A DNA stretch of 64,000 bases from Rhea pennata (lineage: Eukaryota > Chordata > Aves > Rheiformes > Rheidae). The first letter of the stretch is position 1. Each line of letters opens with the position of its first letter. The position numbers were made by a program, and so were the translations under genes. The notes beneath the pieces are model-generated. The model worked only from the letters and a program-made list of their open reading frames with translations, did no database searches and was not told the DNA's origin. Below are positions 1 to 29,643 of the stretch, piece by piece. The stretch is from NCBI RefSeq assembly GCF_028389875.1, contig NC_084702.1:58010553-58074552 (forward strand). The letters are read 5' to 3'.

Positions 1-742
1 TAGGATGCTGCTCTGTTCACACCTTGTGAAATGCAGCAGCATTTTGGAATGATGCTCCCCTTATACTGTAATCACATGATTTTTTTCAATATTAAAGAAA
101 TTTCAGTTTGTGCCAGTTGTGCCAAGAGCACAAAACAGTCTGCATTCAATGAGAAGAGAAATATATCATCTGGAAAACCAGCCAAGTGGAACGAAATATA
201 GAAAATCTTTCCAAATGTAAATGCAATCAGGAAGAAAACAAAGTCAGATTCTATTAAACGTGGAGATGGCCCCTTACATATAATGCTAATTTACACTTTA
301 TAGGCTTATTAAAATATGAAAGATTTGAAAATGCTTTTTAAGTAAATGGATATTGCACTTGAACCTAGCAACCAGACTTCAGTCAAAAACGTTGTTATGG
401 GAAAGAGGAGTGAGTGTGTGTGTATGCATGCGTGTTCTGGAAACCACAGCTCAAAAACCTCTTACACAGCTAATGACCTAACTGCAATGATGTCTGCTGG
501 AATAGCAGTTTCCTGTAGAAGAGGCATTTCAGTTAAGGAGAGCCCCATGCAAGGATGTGATCAAACAGTAAAAATAAACAAATCAACACCTAGGAGTTTT
601 ACTTGTTTCTCTGCAGGCCATTGCAACCTTGCAGTCTTGGTGGTTACAGGTCATAATAAACTCTAAGTATGCACCAGCACCTGGTGAATCAGGGAAGTTT
701 CCTGAGGATTACAAACCACTTCTCTCCAAATCCTCCTAGGTA
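1..742. other. Left flank, no gene recognised
   Basis: AT-rich DNA with no recognisable exon. In human the next gene beyond CDK7 is CCDC125, which converges on it, so a plus-strand 3' end or 3' UTR of that gene could lie here or just outside. An AATAAA stands on the plus strand at 655-660, but I recognise no CCDC125 protein sequence. The 106-aa open frame at 346-666 has no familiar motif and looks like chance. Confidence 0.4.
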
Positions 743-747
743 AGTGA
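743..747. repeat. Target-site duplication of the solo LTR (left copy)
   Basis: AGTGA directly precedes the LTR terminus TGT. The same five bases follow the ACA terminus at 1418-1422. This fixes both ends of the insertion. Confidence 0.8.
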
Positions 748-1417
748 TGTCATAAGTTACTCTCTTGAAGGTTAATTCATACGGAGAGTTTGTTAAATCA
801 TGTGAGTAATTTATTTAATTAAGTAAGCAGCCACAAGCAAAATAGCACTGGGCGGCCGGGGAGTCTTAGCTCCGCCAACGGCGCGCGCCTCCTTCACATA
901 CAGTCCCCTTTTATAGTCTGCTAGTTTTGGGATGCGTTGTAATATCCTGGTGCGTTTTGCGCATGTGTGAGTTGCTAGGGGGGTCGTCTGAAGTTCTCTG
1001 GTGGTCGTGGAGAGGAAGGCCGTAGTAGTCTTCCTCCATCTCTTTATCTTGGCTTGTCTCCTTGTGAGTGATCACAGGTGTTTGCTTATCTGTTGTGTTG
1101 ACTCCCTTTCGGGATGCTGTCCTGTGAGTAATTACAGGCGCCTGCTTATCTTTTCTTCTTTATCCTTTTGCCTTCAAAGGAATTCCTTCTTGGTGACCTC
1201 TGAGCAGCTTGTTGCTTACTTCAGCTCTTTATAGTCCTGCAAGATAGCTAAGGCCCCGACACCGGTTCCACAAGGGGTCATATAAACTATGGTTAGCACA
1301 AAAAGCTTATTTGCCTAACACCATGTCTCAACCCTGGTTGTTGTAAAACCTCATCCTCCCCCTCCACCGGCTTATTCCTCCTTTTAAACAATGAACAAAT
1401 AGTTACAATTTATTACA
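748..1417 (-). mobile_element. Solo LTR of an endogenous retrovirus
   Basis: A 670-bp element that begins TGT and ends ACA, has imperfect inverted termini (TGTCATAA on one side, TGTAATAA on the other) and is flanked by an identical 5-bp duplication AGTGA at 743-747 and 1418-1422. Read on the minus strand it has LTR order: U3, a TATAAAA box at 909-915, then an AATAAA signal at 810-815 about 95 bp downstream, and a short U5. No primer binding site or internal retroviral sequence adjoins it, so this is a solo LTR left by recombination. A 5-bp duplication fits ERVL-type (class III) or class I elements; I cannot name the subfamily. The exact duplication and clear signals suggest a fairly recent insertion. 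It is a fossil with no coding capacity. Confidence 0.85.
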
Positions 1418-1422
1418 AGTGA

Positions 1423-4400
1423 CAACTTCCAGAACCTTTGAAAATCTTCCAAAAGCCAGTGTATCTAGGAATCATGCCAGGACCAGCCTCCACAGCATAG
1501 TACAGTCCAGCTGTAGACCTGACAAAAAGTAAGTGGGAGCAGCCAACTTAGATGCTGGTTAGCAGTTGCAGCATCACAGAGGTGTCTTAATGCTCAGCTT
1601 GGTAAGCAAAGTGTAAGAGTGGGGGGAATTGCTCATTTGGGACACAGACACCACATACAGCTAATGCCAGTATTTAGCTTAGATTCCTTGGTTGTTGCAC
1701 CTTATTTATTTGCATCTCCAGTTTTCACTCTGCTAAACAAACAAACAAAAAAAAAACCAAAAAAAAAAAAAAAACAAAAACAAAAAACAAAACAAAAAAA
1801 AAAACAAAACTCCACCCAAGCATCACAGTAATAGCTCCAAAGAGTCCAATGAGACTTCGAAAGAAAAGAATCCCAATTTCAGGCTTAAGCTTTTACGATC
1901 CACACTTTCAGGTCATCAGTCACACTAGGAGCTACAGACTGTATTTCCTAGTGGTGGCTTAAAAAAAAATAATTGGCTTGGGATCTAGTAAAACAGACTC
2001 CTATTCTGTAGTATTTATTACCACTGTAATAGAAAGATCACCTTCAAGGCTGTTGGGGGGAATGCAGGAAAGCACATGAAGCAACTACCACAGCAGAGAG
2101 AGTACTGAATGATCTGCTAAAGCAAGGAAAGAGTTCAAAGGTAAACGGAAGAGCAACTTGCAACTATTAAGTCTCTGAGATGGGGTGGGAACAGAGATGA
2201 TCCATATCTGAGCAGCCAGATATCCATGTGGCCTTTCCAGAACATCAGGTTAGTCATTATGCTAATGATGGTATCTTCCACTACATCTACATCGTTATTA
2301 GTGTTCTGTAATTCACATTAATCTTTTCTAACTGGCAGCAGTTCTTAAAAAAAAAATCTACAAACTTAAGAACTAGTCAAAGATGGTTAGACTCTGATCA
2401 AATTACGTATATTAAACTGCTTGTTGGACTTGAAGTGGATTTGAAGCTTTTAGTATTAGGAAGTCTGATATTTCAAGGCAAATTTGCCAAAACCTTAAAA
2501 GCAAACAAACATAAGTTTTTTTTGTATACTAGTAAAGTGGTTGCTTGGTTCTTTTTTCACTCCAATGTTAACTCAAAGTGGATTAAAATTGCATTGTTTA
2601 TTAAGAAAATACTAAAGCTTGTATATCAGTATTTAAACTTCTGCAATTTTATGCCTGATAGATTAGAATAGATATCTATCATAATATACAAAGGTAAAAA
2701 CTGTGGTGGCACTACCCTTCTGCAGTGCCAAGATACCGATGTGAGAAAAACAGAGGAAGCTCTGAAGATACAGCTAAGTTTCAAATAGCAAGAAAAAGAC
2801 AGTTTTATCAACATGGTAATAGACTTCTTTAGAACTGGCAAATTACAACCATTTGTTAACAATCCGTTAATTTACTTTGACAATGAACATGTTTCTTAAA
2901 GAAAACCAATATTCCCCCAGGGATTGCAAATCATGGCCTAAGCCTGCTTTGAAGGTACCTGCCTACCAGCCTGGCTCAAGCTGGAGGTTTCCCAAAAGCA
3001 AACCACATAGTTCATATCCTGTTGTCAAAGTCAGTTTTGTGAAACTGTCAACATCCCTACTGCCTACATGACACAAATCTCTTGTAGCAGGCAATGAATA
3101 ATATTCCACCACATGTGCTGCCTAATTAACAGTGAAATGCCCCCTTCTCCTCTCCCTTTATACTTTTCTGTTTTTATCACAGTAATGAATGTTGGGTTGA
3201 ATGTATGTAGGGCTGTTGGCACAATTTGAACTGACAGCACTATACAAGATGGTCACAACACTGATGGCTTACGTACGGACTAAACTGGTTATTATGAGAC
3301 GAACAAAATTTATCCAAGTGATTCAGATTTGTCAGAGAAATGCAAGCTGAAGTTCTCAAGTTCTAAAACCCTCCTCCTAGGTAGGTTTTATAGAAGGGAC
3401 AAATTTAATTCGCATCTTCAGGAAGAGAAGAATCATCAGGTTTTCCTATACAACACTGTAGCTACTGTGGTGAACCTTTAAACACAATTAAAGGAAAAGC
3501 CCTGATTTTGGGGCCAAAAATAGACTGAAGCCATGCATGTCTCCTCCCCGGCCTCCCACATTATGGGGGTATCAGCAAGATGTATGCCAAAACACAGTCT
3601 GCTAAGAGTGTTTCAAATGTTCAATCTGGCTCTTCAAGGAAAGCTTCCCTTCTTCCAGAAATCCAGACCTCTCTCTATTTTATCTTGTTATTTTATTAAA
3701 GCCATTTAGAGACAATACCTTACTTCAGACAAGGTTGACTGAGTTCAGTATAAAAATACAAGGGTCAACAAATGGAACAGAGGGATTTGAAGAAAAGCAC
3801 GTTAAAATTGTAGCTTTTTTTCCTAAAAACCCTTCCCTTCTCTCCAAGAAGGAAATGAGTATTAACAAGTCATAGATGAAGCCTGCAACTGAAATTGCAG
3901 AGAGTTGGAAAGCAATTGTTAAATTGGAGCACACAAAGCATGAATAACTGTGCACCATAAGAAACTGCAAAGCAGGAGTTAGGAGAATGATGCATCTACA
4001 GCAAGTCATGAGAACAAGAACAGCCATTAAATCCAAGAAAGAACACATGTAGAACAGTTCTTTTCAGAGAACAAACTGGCAGTGCTGGCTAGAGCAGTGA
4101 CAGCATCAAGACCACACCATGGATAAGGCCATACAACAGATGCAAAGCAACAACAGTACGATACAACTCAACCTAGCTGTGAGCCTTCTTTGTTGGAAGA
4201 ACATAAAGGCTACAGAGATCATGCAAGTGCTGACACCAGTCAGGAACTAGAGAAGCAAGATGAGAATGCAATAGCTTGTCCTTGTTCTCCATGTCACGAC
4301 AAGTAATCCTGGTCTCTGTGAAAAATGCAATCAGTTTTGTTTAAAATAGAGATCACCTCCTCTTTCTGTATTATATGCTCTTGCAGTAAGATTTACTACA

Positions 4401-5800
4401 TTTATAGTGGCAATAGAGTGGAAGGAAGAAAAAAGGTTTTGCTCAAGCTGTACAAGCAACAATATCGGTACAATACATAGAAGCTACTCAAATCCCAGTA
4501 TCAGTAAGCCTCAACATAAGAGCCACTAAGTTTGCAAAGGGTACTAACCTTTCAGGAGGAAACAGCAGTGATGCCTGACAAAAAAGATAGCAAAGTCAGG
4601 GAAATTCTCTCAACCAAAGAGAGCAGGCATTTAGATTATGTTCCAGTTTGCAAGTGTGCAACTTTCTCCTCTTAACCTTCCAGCCTGCACTCAGGATGTT
4701 GATGTTCAATTACACAGACAGCAAAAACTGCTATAATTGAAGTTATTTGATAAACATTTTTTATAAACACTTTTTCTACAGAGTCTAATAGACTAATAGA
4801 TCTTAGTAGGGAACTTAAGTTTAATTTTCAATTACCAACAACAAATATACAGCATAGTAGGATATTTAGCATCTAGTAACTATTCTCCCTCAAAAGGTCG
4901 ATATACTTCACCTTGTTTTAAGGTAGGAGTCAAATGAAGTACAACACAGGAGCTACAAAATGATTACTCTTACTCTGCAAGCCTTAATCTTCAGCCAAGA
5001 CACTTGTCACATTAGAAGACAGACCACTGGAAGTAGTTCACAAGTGGGAAATGACAATGGCTCACCAGGTGCCCCAGAGATCCACTGCACAACAGGGGTG
5101 GGTACGCAGTTAGACTACATCAACAGCACCTACTAGCTTGTTTCTTTCCACTGCAGAAGTCTGGTTACCCAGCAGCCACTTTGCAGCACAGCCAGGTTGG
5201 AAATCAGGCAAGAGAGCTGAGCCCAGCATCTGCACTATGAAATGCTCAACAGCCACAGGTTGACAGGAGAGCTGGTATAGCTTTCCCAGCAGGATCTCCC
5301 TCCATTCCTTATTGCAATCTTGAGGCTGTGAAGGAAACAGTATTTATATGCTCTCAGATCACTTCTCCTGGAAGACTAAAGTCTGAAAAAAATTTCATAT
5401 TCAACCTACGAATCCTTTTTTTTTTTTTTTTAAATGTAGTAGATATGTCCTTGGAAAGTCTTAAGACATCTACTGAGAAAGTATGTGCAAACTTGTTTGT
5501 TATTATACTGGCATATTAACTGGAACAGAGAAGCAACCTGCCCTTCCTTTATAATGATATAGTTTTTCCAACATCTGTTGGCTGGCAGATGTTCACGTGT
5601 ACACTTAAGCTCCAGGTAAGAAGGTTGTACTTGCAAGTTTCCTCCTTAGGGTGGACATCTGAACAGGATGTCATTCAGTGTAAAGGCTCTGCTGAGTTAA
5701 TCTGTGTAAAATCCGCAGCCAGCGAGCAGTTTTGACAGAGTTGCCATCTCCAAGCATGAGTCAAAGTAATTAGAGAGCAAATCAGAGAAAGGAATCATGT
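1423..5800. other. Intergenic DNA beyond CDK7, no gene recognised
   Basis: About 4.4 kb of AT-rich DNA. It holds an A-rich simple tract near 1737-1810 and several short open frames (for example 2877-3071 plus and 3725-4048 minus) that show no family motif and no splice-bounded conserved exon. I see no tRNA, snRNA or recognisable repeat here. Confidence 0.4.
1737..1810. repeat. A-rich simple repeat
   Basis: Runs of A broken by single C's (AAAC- and AAAAC-like units). It is low-complexity sequence and not attached to a recognisable retroposon. Confidence 0.8.
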
Positions 5801-5819
5801 TCTTTTCTTTAAAAACACT

Positions 5820-5825
5820 TTTATT
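5820..5825 (-). terminator. Candidate CDK7 polyadenylation signal AATAAA
   Basis: On the minus strand AATAAA lies about 200 nt after the CDK7 stop codon, a normal distance for this gene. In transcript sense it is preceded almost immediately by a 47-nt U tract (5827-5873). No other signal closer to the stop was seen. Confidence 0.55.
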
Positions 5826-5826
<1 letters not shown>

Positions 5827-5865
<39 letters not shown>

Positions 5866-5873
5866 AGGGCTAA
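5827..5873. repeat. 47-bp homopolymer A run
   Basis: Uninterrupted A on the plus strand, so a U run in the CDK7 transcript. It lies in the predicted CDK7 3' UTR directly before the AATAAA. Confidence 0.9.
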
Positions 5874-6023
5874 TGAAACCTCAGATTTAGTAATGAAGTA
5901 CTGAATACACATTTCACATATGAAAATATTACAAAATAACCATCCAGTGACTATTACAGCATTTTTTCAATGGTTGGGACTCGGGTCATTTGGTCATTCA
6001 TTTTCGTCCACCATCCACAGCAA

Positions 6024-23207
<17,184 letters not shown>

Positions 23208-23396
23208 CGCCGCCGCCGCCGCGGGGGAGGGCACCGGGCCGAGACGCCGGCCGCGGCGCCGCACGTCCACCCGCGCCGGGCCGCACGCCGCTTCCGGCCC
23301 GGCGCCGAGCCCCGCCCCGGCGCCGCCCATGGCAACCGCCGGCGTCACGGCGCCCCGCCCCGCCCCGCCGCTCCGCCTCCCGCGAGAGCGGGGAAC

Positions 23397-23406
23397 TCTC
23401 GCGAGA
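23397..23406. promoter_or_regulatory. TCTCGCGAGA palindrome (CGCG element)
   Basis: A perfect 10-bp copy of the CpG-island promoter element bound by BANP in mammals, about 190 bp upstream of the CDK7 start codon. The motif is seen directly; binding in this species is inferred. Confidence 0.6.
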
Positions 23407-23952
23407 GGCGCGCGGCGGGGGCGGTGCGTGAGGGGGGCGTTGGGGCGCCGCCGTGGTCGTACCCGCGCCCGCGCCGGGCCTGGCCTGGCCTGCAGCCCCG
23501 TGACTGCGCTCACCGAGGGGAAAGGCGGGCTGCCGGCCGGGAGGGCGCGCAGCTCGCCTGAAAAAGCTAACGATTTAAGTAGTCCAGGAGCAGCCCCTCT
23601 CCGTTTTGCTCCCACTCTCGGACCTGATACTCGGGGAAAGCAGCCGCTAAACCGGCGCCCACCAGCAGGCAAGCTGCACTGCTACCAAGAACAAACGTTA
23701 TTTGGAAATACTTCACTATCTCTTTGCTGTCTGCGACAGGACTACTGAGGACGCATCTGAACCTTCTTAAGTAGAGAAAGAAAACAAGACAGTTCTTACT
23801 GCCAAGTTTGTAGAATGGCTAATTAGAAAAATATTTTAATCGTGTAGACATCAAGTATATTAAATTGCTAGTTAGTCAGCAAGAGAAAATCTTTCTCAAT
23901 CACAAATTAATAGTATATTAAGCGACAACCTTTTCACCCTTCATCCAGGGTC

Positions 23953-23958
23953 TTTATT
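23953..23958 (-). terminator. Candidate MRPS36 polyadenylation signal AATAAA
   Basis: AATAAA on the minus strand about 100 nt after the MRPS36 stop codon. The transcript would end near 23935, roughly 730 bp before the CDK7 start codon. Confidence 0.65.
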
Positions 23959-24058
23959 AAAGCTATTAGTATATAATCATTTATAACATTAAGGAAATGC
24001 TTTTTTGGTGAAGACAATACTTCGTTCTTCAACAGTGGTGAACAAACGATCTTCGTAC

Positions 24059-27000
24059 TTATTCGGGACCTCCACGCTGTAAAATAAAGTAGATAATTAA
24101 ATACATTTCTATAAAAATAAAGGTAAATGAGCAAATTTTTTTTGCACTGTTACAGATGATAGAGATAGTGATTTTTAATCTATAAAGGAACATGCACAGA
24201 GCCTCAAAAGTATTAGCATCAATCAGTAACAGCTCTTTCATTTTAGGGAGAATTCAAAAAGATAAACACCTGCAAACAATAATTGTAGCTGGTTCCAGTT
24301 TCCCTACTCTGGGAGAATCTGACTTTTAGAAAAGTCTAATAAACACAGCAGCAATGAACAGAAATTTTAGAATTATTTTTGAGGCCCAAATTCCAAGGTG
24401 CAAAGTAAAAACAAAAGGAAGGTCAGCCATTAAAATCTTTATGAGAAATTTAAAAGGTACTCTATTCATTATTTTGCCAATAAAAGCGTTATGATTTACT
24501 TCACAGTTAAAAAAATTTAGGCTAGAAGTCTAGTGTACTACGACAGAAAGTAATTCATTTTATTTCTAACTAGAATACCGCATCCACATGCATGCAGGAA
24601 AACTGATTTCCTCTATTGACACAATTATACTTCAGATGTCCTATTTGCTTAACTAAGCTGTGTGTCTTTTTAGTTCAAACTCAGACCCGTCTTCAGTCTA
24701 TGAACAAACTTCTGTGCTCCTGTCCAACATACTCATTTTACATCATACCCATTAAACAGCTGTAACAAAACAGTGAACAGACAGTGACTATCATTAATGT
24801 AGACAATGATTATCGCTAACTTTCTGCATATGTGTATTAAGCCCGTGCCTCTCTACTCAGTGATACCACCAGCTACCAGTTAGATTTGGTGGAGAGCTGG
24901 CGAGACCTTACATATTAAGAATATGTAGTTTGAGTATTGTGCATCAAATCTGTGAAAACTCCGAGTACACAGTTACCAAGAATTAAAATATAACACCATA
25001 TCTGAAACTTTAAAGAAATCTGTAGAAATAAGTAAATACAGAGAATATGTACTAATAAACTTACTTGAATATATTCAATCTCTTCCTCTGACATAAGTTT
25101 CCTTCTGTATTTCTGAGGTAAGGTTCTTGCTAATTCAGAAGTGTCTGGTGCACCTTGTACCCTACTAACAGGCGAAATACTTTGAAAGGCCGGTGATCTG
25201 CCTCCTACAGACTCCTGTGCTTTTGAAGCATGGTGGGATGGCACACTTGCTTGTAAGGATTCCTGTACTGAAAACCAGATTGCAAAACCGTTTACAGAAA
25301 TAGACTGTAAAATTAATTACATGAGCAGTCAATAGGAGTTATTAGTTACTAAAGATTGATTTTTTCTTTCTTATAAAAATAAAGTATTAAGATCCTCTAC
25401 TTCTCACAACTTGTTTTTATTGTTGTTAAATATAACAAGAGCACAGTGAAAACATTCTTGAAGTAGAAGAAAGCATATTGGAGTGGCAGAAATACCAATG
25501 GGGCAACAGAAGATAAACAGGTATCTATCTTAACAAAGACTTTTTCACTAGGAAACTACACTTGCAGAAAAAGCATAGTACTGTCTAGGTACTGGGAGGA
25601 GGAAGAGGGTGGGAAGAAAGGGTTACGTAGGGTCACTTCTCCACCATGATACTTAGCTTTGTTTACTGTGATTGTAAAGACAGACTGGTGAAAAAGTGGT
25701 AGATGCTTATAAAAATATAAAGCTCACAACTATGAAATACCACAAGATGCATTTAGTGTTGCACCTATTTTTAATATTATAAATTGCCGTATATCAAATT
25801 ACATTATTAATGTATGAATACTACATAATGGGCATCAGCAATCAAAGTGTTAATGAAATATAGAGACAAAGCAGAGCATGAAATACTTCATAGTTGCAGG
25901 CCAGGAGCTAGGTATAAGGAATTCACATTAGAAGTCATCTCGAGTTTGAGGATCAGGTAACAGATTACAAAAGATCAGTGATCAGTGTCAGCACTGAAAT
26001 AATTTTGGACCTTAGGTCTGTCCCAGCATGGCTGATCTTATAAAGGCAATACACAGTTATCGCACTAGGCAGAACTGAGTCTTACAGCAATATGTTTATT
26101 TAAAAAGCACTCAGGTCTCTGGATAGAAGGTTAAAACACCTGACAAAGCAGAATATTTCCATGGGAAGTCCCAGTGCAGTTGAGAAATGAGCAAAATAAA
26201 GGCAGCATCTGAACAGTTGTGACAAAAGGACTATCGAATTATGAAACAAGCAGCAACAAGATAAAGCAGTCCTGAATAACTTGAAGAATGCGAGGAGTTA
26301 AATGGCATGTTTCCTGTGTGCCACCCCAAGATAACTGAGAAGGAGGGGACAGGAATCCATTCTGGCCATACTGAGTGTGAGCAATGGCAGGATAGGGATG
26401 TGAAATAGTTGCAGCAACACAATCAGACATTCGTGCAAATCACTAGTGAGAGGCAAACGCAAAAATTCTCAGTGAGAAGACTATCTTAGAGTTGCGTGTT
26501 GATCAGTTGGTCCAGGAACAAAAAGGAAGATCCCAAGCAGTGAGGAGAAAGACAGACCATGAAAAGGAGCAGAATCAGAAGTAGGGGAAAGCCATTGAAT
26601 TGAAATTAGAGCAGGAAGCAAAGGGAGTAGAAAATAAAAACAGAAGAAATAGCTGTTTGTCAACTTTCTAACAACACATGGATGATTAATAGCTTTGGCT
26701 AGTGATGATAGGGGAGTATTTGTATTTTTCTCCTAGAGAAGAAATAACGCTCCTTATATATGAAAGACATGAACAACAGTTTTATCTGAGTTTGTTTTAT
26801 ATGACACAAAAATATCTAAAGCTTTGCCTAAGATTTTCCTCTATTGTGTGTTTTACCATCTGAACTGTAAGTGGAATAGAAGCAGTAGCTGAGTACAGCT
26901 ACGAGAAGATAAGACTCAAAAGTGCCACACCTTATACTGCTGCTGTTTAACATCAGATAGTCTCTAACGCCACTTTCCCTTCCCCATTGGAGACCATCAT

Positions 27001-29643
27001 GTTGCAGTAATACAACAAAAGAGTTTGGCTGGTCTTTCAAACAGCCAGGTCCCTAAAAGTATAGTGTTGATCTGTGGAAGCAACTGTCCGGTACACTGAA
27101 ATACTGTTGCTGATACAATGTTCAAGCAGTGAGGTAGATTGCAATTTATTTTTGAAGGAACAGAACTCCATCAAGGTAGAAAGGTCCAATGAACTTAAAT
27201 ATTCACAGAAAACTTCTGTTGCACAGATGAACAAGAGGTAAGCAACATGTTTTTTAAGCTGTCAGGAAAGATGGTGCAACTGGCTTAACCAGGCACAAGG
27301 TAAAAAATTCAGACCAAGAATTATCACAAAGAGAGTAGTTCCTGAAAAATTCATTGGTGGGTCAGAAGTGGCAGCTGATGTGCACTGCAGGTACGTCATG
27401 ATGTTAAGAAATAAACTAAACTTAGAGCTAACTAAATCACGTGTGGTAAGTATTCTAGCAAACATGTGGTACAGTTACTCATGTACTGAACATTTTTTTT
27501 TTATTAAAAATAACCAAAGCTACAGAAGCATAACTGAAGTTGCTTCCAACCATTCCTTACAGAATATTTACACTTCGAATTCTTTTGTAAAACTGTGTGA
27601 AGTCTGAAGGTTTCTGAAATCTAAAATCCAAATGTTTTTATCCATCCTTAGTGTTTGAGCATCAGTAGAAACAGTGAATGTTCAGCTGCCTAAACAAGCT
27701 TTGTGCTCACAAGAGACCCTTAAAATGCAGAAAAATTTTGATTTCTTAGAAGAAAAGATCTCATAGAGCTAAGAAACAAGAGATACAAAAACAGCCATCA
27801 CTTCTAAAAAGTGAGAAGAATATAACAGAGCTTCATAAGACATTTGTTATTTTAGTCTCAAATGCTTTATTGACTCAAAAGGAATATTATTAAAACAACA
27901 CCCAGCTCATATAATTTATCTACATAAAACTGCCTGGGATCCTGTAAATATCAACATAGCTATAGGTATAAAAATTGATGTGTCAAAAATTGCAATGAAA
28001 TTACTTTTTTCCTCAGTGTTAACTAAGAGCACTGGAAAACATTTCTTAAAACGTACAGTGGGATGGCCACTGGGAGCAGCTATAATCACGATATCAAATG
28101 CCACAGACACTGCATGCTCCAGTTAAGAAAAGAAGTATCAAGCAAAACCCAACATTATTTCTGCAGACATCACCAAATACCCAAGGCTGCTTAGGTATTC
28201 AGTGCCAAAAAAATTTCAAGTGGATATTACTGCTTGCAAAAATAGGATTTTGTGTATAAATCAAAAGCAGGAAAACAATACTGGTGATCTTCATACTGCC
28301 TCGACGAAGACATGCGTACACTATGTTTTTCCCCCACAGCTGTGAAGACTGTAATGGAAGCATCAAAGAGTTGTCTCCAAACTAAAGCTATGTTCTAGAA
28401 ATACTGCTCAAAATCAGTTGAATATTTAATCCAAATTGTAGAAAGTGTGTCTTGGTTCTTATATAAAACACTTAATGTGAAGAAAAGTAGTGCAAGTTGT
28501 ATCTATAGACTAATACTTACTTTTAGGTTTCGGGATACTTTTTCTGTCTGGGAATTTTATTAAGGGAGTATGTGGCTTGACTACCTAGAACAAGACAAGG
28601 CAGTAGGAGAACACAGGAAGAGAAAAATACATTTCTAGACAAATATTAACTTCACAATAATCCAATGAAAAACGTATTAACTGACCACTTCCACAGGGCT
28701 GCTTTGTGCACTGCCATTTTGATAAATTTGTTACTTACTTCTGTTTTAATTTTACCCAAGGAAAAATTTCAGTTTTAAAGCTATTCCTTCATTCTGGTGT
28801 CCAGCACAGGGATAACAGCTCCTCACAGCAATCACAGATTGAGGATAACTTTCCTCACAGCAATCATAGATTTTATAGAAGTAGCTGTCATAGCAGCATA
28901 AAGGGAATTACAAAGTTTTAGCACAAGAACTATAGAATTGCTAGCCGTGTTCTGCTTTTGTATGTTTGTTCAGCTGCCTGGGTAGGATTGAAAAAGCTGT
29001 AATTAAAAAGAAATGGATGTTCAGAGCCACTTATTTTCTTTTCAAAGACCCCGTGCCTCACCTCCACCTTCACGAGGAGGGCAGTGACTGAAAAGACCCC
29101 CCAGCACCCTCCCGCCCCGCTCGCCGGTACAAAAGCTGCAGCTTGCAGGCTTCCCTCTAGCATCACCTCGCACTAGAAGAGAACCACGCAGCGGGTCAAA
29201 TGACTGGACAGTACGAGCCGAGCGGTTTAACGGTGGTTTAGCACCTAGGGCCGCTGTACCTACGCCGGTCACCTGCCGCAGCAGGGGCGAGGGACACAGC
29301 GAACGGCAGCGCCTGCCCACGTTAGCGCGAACTGAAGCGCAGAGCCGGCGTCTCCCTAGGCAAGGGGCGAGCAGCAGCTGCCCCGGTGGCGCGCAGCGGT
29401 CGCCGCCACCGGCCCCGCGCCCGGCGCGCAAGCCGCAGCTGCGCTCCCGCGGGGCCGCCCCCGCCCCGGCCAAGGACACCGCCCGCCTCAGGCCCCGGCG
29501 GCGCCGGCCGCCTCAGGCCCCGGCGGCTCCGCGCGAGGCCCGCGGCCCGCGCCGCCTCCCGGGGCGCCGCCGCCGTGGCCGCGCCGCGCGCCGAGCGCCG
29601 CTACCTGAACGACCCTGGTGGCAGCCGCCATCTTGCTGCCCAT
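24059..29643 (-). CDS. MRPS36: KGD4/MRPS36, 2-oxoglutarate dehydrogenase adaptor subunit, complete
   Basis: A small mitochondrial protein first listed as ribosomal protein S36 and now known as KGD4, which tethers the E3 subunit (DLD) to the 2-oxoglutarate dehydrogenase E1-E2 core. Coding exons: 29605-29643, 28521-28584, 25065-25267, 24059-24076; these join in phase to 107 aa (human 103). Landmarks: MGSKMAAATRVVQ at the N-terminus, VVKPHTPLIKFPDR in exon 2, TLPQKYRRKLMSEEEIEYIQ near the end, and the RGGPE terminus coded by an 18-nt last exon. The middle (exon 3 start, about residues 36-75) is Ser/Gln-rich and poorly conserved. The start codon has a strong context (CACCATGG). Human has an extra Met before it; no such codon is seen here. 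It follows CENPH head to tail. Confidence 0.95.
25890..26045 (+). mobile_element. Possible CR1-like 3' end relic
   Basis: The stretch at 26009-26040 (GGACCTTAGGTCTGTCCCAG followed by CATGGCTGATCT) resembles the 3' end of amniote CR1 elements (GGACCTTTGGTCTGACCCAG followed by TATGGC). The upstream 120 bp may belong to the same relic but is too diverged to be sure. It lies in the MRPS36 intron between exons 2 and 3. Confidence 0.4.
28810..28873. repeat. Short direct duplication
   Basis: Two adjacent copies of a roughly 32-bp unit containing GGATAAC and CTCACAGCAATCA(C/T)AGATT. It is a local tandem duplication in MRPS36 intron 1. Confidence 0.6.

Noticed and set aside
346-666. 106-aa plus-strand frame, possible end of CCDC125
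   Set aside because: CCDC125 is expected near here by synteny, but no sequence of that protein is recognisable.
1001-1234. 77-aa plus-strand frame
   Set aside because: It lies inside the solo LTR, which is non-coding.
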